A DNA stretch of 64,000 nucleotides from Tragulus kanchil. Taxonomy: Eukaryota > Chordata > Mammalia > Artiodactyla > Tragulidae. Of the stretch, positions 58,079-64,000 are shown one piece after another. Positions within the stretch are counted from its first letter, which is position 1. Every line of letters starts with the position of its first letter. The notes below the pieces were generated by a model that saw only the letters and a program-made list of their open reading frames with translations, was not told where the DNA came from and searched no databases. The DNA lies in assembly GCA_022376925.1 (NCBI GenBank), contig JAIOJX010000006.1, forward strand, positions 56,632,658 through 56,696,657, in the 5' to 3' direction. Position numbers and translations under genes: made by a program.

Positions 58079-59853
58079 ACCCTAAGAACTGCAGCATGGC
58101 AGGATCCCTTATCCTTCACTATTTCTCTGAGTTTGTTCAAACTCATCTCCACTGAGTCAGTGATGCCATCCAACCATGTCAACTTCTATTGCCCATTTTA
58201 CCTCTTTCCTTCAGTCTTTCCCTGCATCAGGATCTTTTCCAATGAGTCGGTTTTTCAAATCGTGTGGCCAAAGTATTGGAGTTTCAGCTTTAGTATCAGT
58301 CCTTCCAATGAATATTCAGGGGTTGTTTCCTTCAGGATTGACTAGTTTTATCTGCTCTCTGTCCAAGATACTCTGAAAAGTCTTTTCTACTGCCACATTT
58401 TGAAAGCATCAATTCTTTGTGCTCAGTCTTCTTTATGGTCCAATTCTCACATCCATACACAATTACTGAAAAAATCATAACTTTGGTTATATGGCTGTTT
58501 GGTGGGAAAGCAATGGCTTTCCTTTTTAATACACTGTCTAGGTTTGTCATAGATTTCCTTCCAAGGAGCCTCCAGACCAGCATTTCATATAATGCATTCT
58601 GTATATAAGTTAAATAAATATGGCCAAAATGTATAGTTTTGATGTACTCCTTTCCAAATTTTGAACCAGTCTGTTGTTCCATGTACAGTTCTAACTGTTG
58701 TTTCTTGGCCTGCATACAGATCTCAGGTGCCAGGTAAGGCGATTTGGTATGGTCATCTTAGAATCTTTAAAGTTTTGGCAAATTCTCTTGTAGTAGGCAC
58801 TTGGCAAAGTGCCTTCATTTCATTACCAAAATTTTATTACTTATGACACTCATGTAACATCACATAAGTTTTACTATAGCTATCCTACAAGATCCATTGT
58901 AATGTGGAGGAGCCAACAATTGTCCAAGGATTAACACTAAAGATGCTTATTAGAAATAGTTGTGAATCCAGTTGTAGAGACATAGAGCCTTACACGGCAA
59001 AAGAAAAGTTTATGACTATTTTTTATTAGTTTTTCCTCTATAACTAGATCTTTGCAGGAGACTACCTAAACTTGGAAACTTCTTTTCTTGTCAGTTTAAG
59101 CAAAGCTACATTGTAATGGCCAACTACAAATCTGTGGTTGTTGCTATAGTTAAGATATGTTGAACACTCTGTGACCCTAAGAACTGCAGCATGGCAGGAT
59201 CCCTTATCCTTCACTATTTCTCTGAGTTTGTTCAAACTCATCTCCACTGAGTCAGTGATGCCATCCAACCATGTCAACTTCTATTGCCCATTTTACCTCT
59301 TTCCTTCAGTCTTTCCCTGCATCAGGATCTTTTCCAATGAGTCGGTTTTTCAAATCGTGTGGCCAAAGTATTGGAGTTTCAGCTTTAGTATCAGTCCTTC
59401 CAATGAATATTCAGGGGTTGTTTCCTTCAGGATTGACTAGTTTTATCTGCTCTCTGTCCAAGATACTCTGAAAAGTCTTTTCTACTGCCACATTTTGAAA
59501 GCATCAATTCTTTGTGCTCAGTCTTCTTTATGGTCCAATTCTCACATCCATACACAATTACTGAAAAAATCATAACTTTGGTTATATGGCTGTTTGGTGG
59601 GAAAGCAATGGCTTTCCTTTTTAATACACTGTCTAGGTTTGTCATAGCTTTCCTTCCAAGGAGCCTCCAGACCAGCATTTCATATAATGCATTCTGTATA
59701 TAAGTTAAATAAATATGGCCAAAATGTATAGTTTTGATGTACTCCTTTCCAAATTTTGAACCAGTCTGTTGTTCCATGTACAGTTCTAACTGTTGTTTCT
59801 TGGCCTGCATACAGATCTCAGGTGCCAGGTAAGGCGATTTGGTATGGTCATCT
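57665..59853 (+). repeat. Tandem duplication 22 (about 1.09 kb x 2)
   Basis: Copy A is 57665-58757 and copy B 58758-59853, offset 1093 then 1095 (T-run length in 'atttttatt'). A difference lies at tcatagatttcc/tcatagctttcc (58548/59643). The unit joins unique DNA to BovB. The join ggtcatcttagaatc lies inside BovB. Confidence 0.96.
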
Positions 59854-60415
59854 CTTCCAATTTGCTGAGACCCACACAGTCAAATGCTTTAGCATAGACA
59901 GTGAAGCAAAAGTAGATGATTTCTTGAATTCCCTTTCTATTCTGTGATACAGTGGATGTTGGCAACTTGATCTCTGCTTCTCTGCTTCTTCTAAATCCAA
60001 CCTGTACACCTGGAAGTTATTTATTCAAATACTGTGGAAGCCTAGCTGGAAGGATTTTAAGCATAATCTTGCTAAGATGTGAAATCAGTGCAGTTGTACA
60101 ACAATTTCAAAAATTCTTTGGTATTGTCTTTCTTTGGAATTGGAATGAAAACTAACCTTTTTCAGTGCTGTAGCTACTTCTGCCTTTTACAAATTTGCTG
60201 GCATGTAGAGTGCAGCACTTTAACAACATAATCTTTTAGGATTTGAAATAGATCAACAGGAATTCCATCACCTCCACTAGTTTGTAGTGATGCTTCCTAA
60301 GGCCTTACTTGACTTCACACTCCAAGATGTCTGACTCTAGGTGAGTGACCACATGTTCATTGTTATCTGGGTCAATTAGAACTTTTCTTTGTACAGATTT
60401 ACTGTGTATTCTTAC
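58070..60415 (-). pseudogene. BovB LINE (antisense), reverse-transcriptase region, broken
   Basis: The minus strand reads BovB from the middle of the reverse transcriptase (right) to near the 3' end (left). The segments are MEQQTGSKFGKEYIKTIHFG near 58620-58670, VYGCENWTIKKTEH near 58420-58460, and WLDGITDSVEMSLNKLREIV near 58130-58180, in the order expected for the family. The extreme 3' end is missing. Frameshifts and stops break it. At 60415 it is interrupted by an antisense L1. Duplications 22 and 23 repeat large parts of it (59165-59853, 61249-61570). Confidence 0.85.
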
Positions 60416-62397
60416 AATGTCCTTTTTTTTCTTTATTTTAAAGGTTTTACAAAGTTTTGCTGTTCACAGACATGTATGTTCCCAGATCAGTCATATGCAT
60501 ATGCCTGGTCCCTACCCACCCAGTTACCCTCTTCCCACCCCTCCGGACCATCGCCCCATGCCATTGTAAGTCCTCCTATTCCCTTAGCACAATGACAATA
60601 GCTATCATTTCCACACACGACAGTATAGGTTTCCATGTTACTCCCTCCATGCCTTCCCCTCCCTGTTTTTTCCCCACAATGTCCCTATGTCTATGCTCTG
60701 TCTGTTTTTCCATGAGTTCCCTGTGTGTGTTATCAAGACCGTCCTACAAGATTCCATATATGTGTCTTAGTATACTGTATTTGTCTTTCTCTTTTTCACT
60801 TACTTCACTTTTTATGATATGTTCTAGAGCCAGCCACTTCATTAGGACTGAGTCTTCTGCATTTCTTTTAACAGCTGAGTAGTATTCCATTGTATATATG
60901 TACTAAAGCTTCTGTATCCATTCATTCATCGATGGACATCTAGGTTGCTTCCATGTTCTGGCTATTGTATAGAGAGCTGTAATGAACATTGGGGTACAGG
61001 TGCTTCTTTCAGTTTTGATTTCATCAGGATATAGGCCTAATAGTGGAAGTGCTGGGTCATAGGGTGCTTCTATTTTTAGTTTTTTAGGAAATCTCCATAC
61101 TGTCTTCCATAGAGGCTGTAACAGTTTACATTCCCACCAGAAATGCAAGAGGGTTCCCTTTTCTCTGCATCCTTTGCAGCATTTATTATCTGTCGATGTA
61201 TTGATGATGGCCATTCTGATGGGTGTGAAGTGATTACCTCAAAAAGCGAGTTGTACAACAATTTCAAAAATTCTTTGGTATTGTCTTTCTTTGGAATTGG
61301 AATGAAAACTAACCTTTTTCAGTGCTGTAGCTACTTCTGCCTTTTACAAATTTGCTGGCATGTAGAGTGCAGCACTTTAACAACATAATCTTTTAGGATT
61401 TGAAATAGATCAACAGGAATTCCATCACCTCCACTAGTTTGTAGTGATGCTTCCTAAGGCCTTACTTGACTTCACACTCCAAGATGTCTGACTCTAGGTG
61501 AGTGACCACATGTTCATTGTTATCTGGGTCAATTAGAACTTTTCTTTGTACAGATTTACTGTGTATTCTTACAATGTCCTTTTTTTTCTTTATTTTAAAG
61601 GTTTTACAAAGTTTTGCTGTTCACAGACATGTATGTTCCCAGATCAGTCATATGCATATGCCTGGTCCCTACCCACCCAGTTACCCTCTTCCCACCCCTC
61701 CGGACCATCGCCCCATGCCATTGTAAGTCCTCCTATTCCCTTAGCACAATGACAATAGCTATCATTTCCACACACGACAGTATAGGTTTCCATGTTACTC
61801 CCTCCATGCCTTCCCCTCCCTATTTTTTCCCCACAATGTCCCTATGTCTATGCTCTGTCTGTTTTTCCATGAGTTCCCTGTGTGTGTTATCAAGACCGTC
61901 CTACAAGATTCCATATATGTGTCTTAGTATACTGTATTTGTCTTTCTCTTTTTCACTTACTTCACTTTTTATGATATGTTCTAGAGCCAGCCACTTCATT
62001 AGGACTGAGTCTTCTGCATTTCTTTTAACAGCTGAGTAGTATTCCATTGTATATATGTACTAAAGCTTCTGTATCCATTCATTCATCGATGGACATCTAG
62101 GTTGCTTCCATGTTCTGGCTATTGTATAGAGAGCTGTAATGAACATTGGGGTACAGGTGCTTCTTTCAGTTTTGATTTCATCAGGATATAGGCCTAATAG
62201 TGGAAGTGCTGGGTCATAGGGTGCTTCTATTTTTAGTTTTTTAGGAAATCTCCATACTGTCTTCCATAGAGGCTGTAACAGTTTACATTCCCACCAGAAA
62301 TGCAAGAGGGTTCCCTTTTCTCTGCATCCTTTGCAGCATTTATTATCTGTCGATGTATTGATGATGGCCATTCTGATGGGTGTGAAGTGATACCTCA
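60092..62397 (+). repeat. Tandem duplication 23 (about 1.15 kb x 2)
   Basis: Copy A is 60092-61247 and copy B 61249-62397, offset 1157, one substitution (ccctgtttttt/ccctatttttt near 60664/61821). The unit starts in BovB and ends in L1 ORF2. The join (cctcaaaaagcgagttgtac) looks like an error-rich merging of both flanks (cctcattgtag... and ...gtgcagttgtac). Confidence 0.96.
60903..61233 (-). pseudogene. L1 ORF2 C-terminal segment, cut-off first copy
   Basis: This is the same sequence as 62060-62390 (stop at 60903). It contains [10 protein letters not shown], where element 1 has [10 protein letters not shown], so one cysteine of the C-terminal Cys/His segment is Phe. It is truncated at the duplication 23 junction. 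Confidence 0.75.
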
Positions 62398-63990
62398 TTG
62401 TAGTTTTAATTTGCATTTCTCTAATTATAAGCGAGGTTGATCATCGTTTCATGTGCTTTTGGGCCATCTGTGTATCCTCTTTGGAGAGGCGTCTCTTTAA
62501 GTCTTTTTCCCATTTTTTGATTTGGTTTTTCCCTTTGCCTGTTCTGAGTTGTCTGACTTGCTTCTAGCTTTTGGAGATTAATTCTTTGTCTGTTGTTTCA
62601 TTTGCTATGATTTTCTCCTACTCTATGGGTGTCTATTCAGCATTTTTGTAATTTCTTTAGCTGTACAAAAGCTTTCAAGTTTCCTCAGGTCCCACATGTT
62701 CATTTTTCTTTTCAGTTCCGCTGTTTTAGTAGGTGGGTCAGAGAAGATCTTGCTTTGATTTATGTCCTTGAGGGTTTTGCCTATATTCTCCTCTAAGAGT
62801 TTGATGGTTTCTGGTCTTCCATTTAGGTCTTTAATCCATTTTGAGTTGATCTTAGTGTATGGTGTCAGGGAATGTTCCAACTTCATTTTCTGGCATGTAG
62901 CTGTCCAGTTTTCCCAGCACCACTTGTTGAAGAGGCTGTCTTTGTCCCATTTTATAGTTTTGCCTCCTTTGTCAAAAATAAGGTACCCATAGGTGTGTGG
63001 GTTTATCTCTGGGTTCTCAATCTTGTTCCAATGGTCTATAGTTCTGTTTTTGTGCCAGTACCATACTGTCTTGACGACTGTTGTTTTGTAGTAGAGTCTG
63101 AAGTTAGGGAGGCTGATTCCTCCAGCTCCGTTTTTCTTCCTCAGAATTGCTTTGTCTATTCGAGGTCTTTTGTGTTTCCATATGAACTGTGTTATTCTTT
63201 GGTCTAGTTCTGTGAAAAATGTCAGTGGTAGTTGGATAGGTATTGCATTGAATCTGTAGATGATATTTGGTATTATGGTCATTTTCACAATATTGATTCT
63301 TTCAATCCAGGAACATGGAATATCTCTCCATCTGTTTAAGTCTTCTTAATTTTTCTCATGAGTGTCTTGTAATTTTCAGTGTACAGTTCTTTTGTTTCTT
63401 TGAGGAGGTTTATTCCTAGATATTTGATTCTTTTGGTTGCGATGGTGAAGGGGATTGCCTCTCTGATTTCGTTTTCTGATTTTCCATTGTTCGTGTATAG
63501 GAATGCCAGTGATTTCTGTGTGTTGACTTTGTATCCTGTGACTTGGCTGAATTCGTTGATTAGCTCTAGTAGCTTTCTAATAGTGTCTTTGGGATTTTCT
63601 ATGTGTAATATCATGTCGTCTGCAAAAAAGAGAGAGCTTGACTTCTTCCTTTCCAATCTGGATTTCTTTGATTTCTTTCTCTTCTCTTATTGCTGTTGCT
63701 AGCACTTCCAGGACTATGTTGAATAGTAGTGGTGAAAATGGCCATCCCTGTCTTGTTCCTGATCTTAGAGGGAATGCTTTCTGTTTTTCACCCTTGAGGA
63801 TAAGGTTTGCGGTGGGCTTCTCATATATGGCTTTTATTATGTTGAGATAGGTTCCTTCTATGCCCATTTTCTGAAGAGTTTTTATCATATATGGTTGTTG
63901 CTCTTTGTCGAAGGCTTTTTTTTGCATCTATTGAGATGATGATGTAATTTTTGTCTCTCAATTTGTTGATACGGTGTATCACATTGATTG
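62060..63990 (-). pseudogene. L1 element 3 ORF2 (reverse transcriptase to C-terminus)
   Basis: In minus-strand order: [20 protein letters not shown] (about 63750), the catalytic box FADDMILHI (about 63637-63611), [20 protein letters not shown], then [18 protein letters not shown] from 63288, and the C-terminal [20 protein letters not shown] to the stop at 62060. The long frames 63927-63577, 63656-63336, 63288-62623 and 62416-62060 are separated by a few frameshifts or stops. Unlike elements 1 and 2, the FADD box and the neighbouring QGxPxSP motif are both intact. Confidence 0.85.
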
Positions 63991-64000
63991 ATTTGCAGAT

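Larger units (their letters stand above)
60423..64000 (-). mobile_element. L1 (antisense), element 3, running off the window
   Basis: The minus strand reads an L1 3' UTR (60423 to about 60905), then ORF2 from its C-terminus (60905) up to the reverse transcriptase at the window edge. It is inserted into the antisense BovB. The 5' half, the left target duplication and the rest of BovB lie outside. The middle is inflated by duplication 23. Its coding sequence is better preserved than that of elements 1 and 2, suggesting a younger copy. Confidence 0.88.

Noticed and set aside
39..62397. Real segmental or tandem duplication bursts
   Set aside because: The uniform unit size, arbitrary boundaries, noisy junctions and the restoration of normal L1 length on collapse favour an assembly artefact. 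Read data are needed for proof.
1..64000. Host protein-coding genes among the many 60-220-codon frames
   Set aside because: Every frame with recognisable content is L1, BovB or LTR derived, or its antisense shadow. The others are short, AT-driven and lack family features.
1..64000. CRISPR array, phage, plasmid or bacterial system
   Set aside because: The repeat units are about 1.1 kb and adjacent, not short repeats with spacers. Base composition and elements are mammalian.

Overview
The window is nuclear DNA of a ruminant. It carries BovB (RTE-type) LINE pieces and tRNA-derived Bov-tA SINEs, which occur together in ruminants, plus bovine-type L1 elements, a CHR-related SINE family and endogenous-retrovirus LTRs. 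I find no host protein-coding gene, no cellular RNA gene and no prokaryotic feature. Almost every long open reading frame is a piece of L1 ORF1/ORF2 or BovB reverse transcriptase, or a shadow of one.

Layout, left to right: a BovB 3' end (1-115); an old, internally deleted L1 on + (384-6353) with a Bov-tA inserted in it; AT-rich single-copy DNA; a near full-length L1 on + (7521-16806) with a 12-base target-site duplication; more single-copy DNA; a truncated L1 3' end (19218-19549); a second near full-length L1 on + (19820-33556), split by a solo retroviral LTR on - (31792-32904) that has a 4-base target duplication and an open frame in U3; single-copy DNA with a CHR-like SINE (35090-35420); an old 5'-inverted (twin-primed) L1 (about 39870-48850) that has received a Bov-tA and an LTR, the LTR itself holding a CHR-like SINE and an L1 tail; a short antisense L1; single-copy DNA; BovB pieces in both orientations with LTR remnants (52035-56100); single-copy DNA; a long antisense BovB (58070-60415); and an antisense L1 that runs off the right end.

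The dominant and most unusual property is that 23 separate stretches, each 1.01-1.18 kb, are immediately repeated head-to-tail. The copies are nearly identical and ignore element boundaries. About 25 kb of the 64 kb is such second copies. When each is collapsed, the two large L1s become continuous elements of about 7.13 and 7.16 kb with normal domain order. Several junctions hold 10-35 bases that look like error-rich versions of the true flanking sequence. The simplest reading is an assembly or consensus artefact: overlapping pieces with overlaps of about 1.1 kb were laid end to end instead of merged. All coordinates below are those of the window as given, so element lengths are inflated. The real locus is probably about 39 kb.

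The genuinely biological points of interest are the solo LTR with a U3 reading frame, the CHR-related SINE subfamily with a shared extended 3' region, and the layered nesting of elements.
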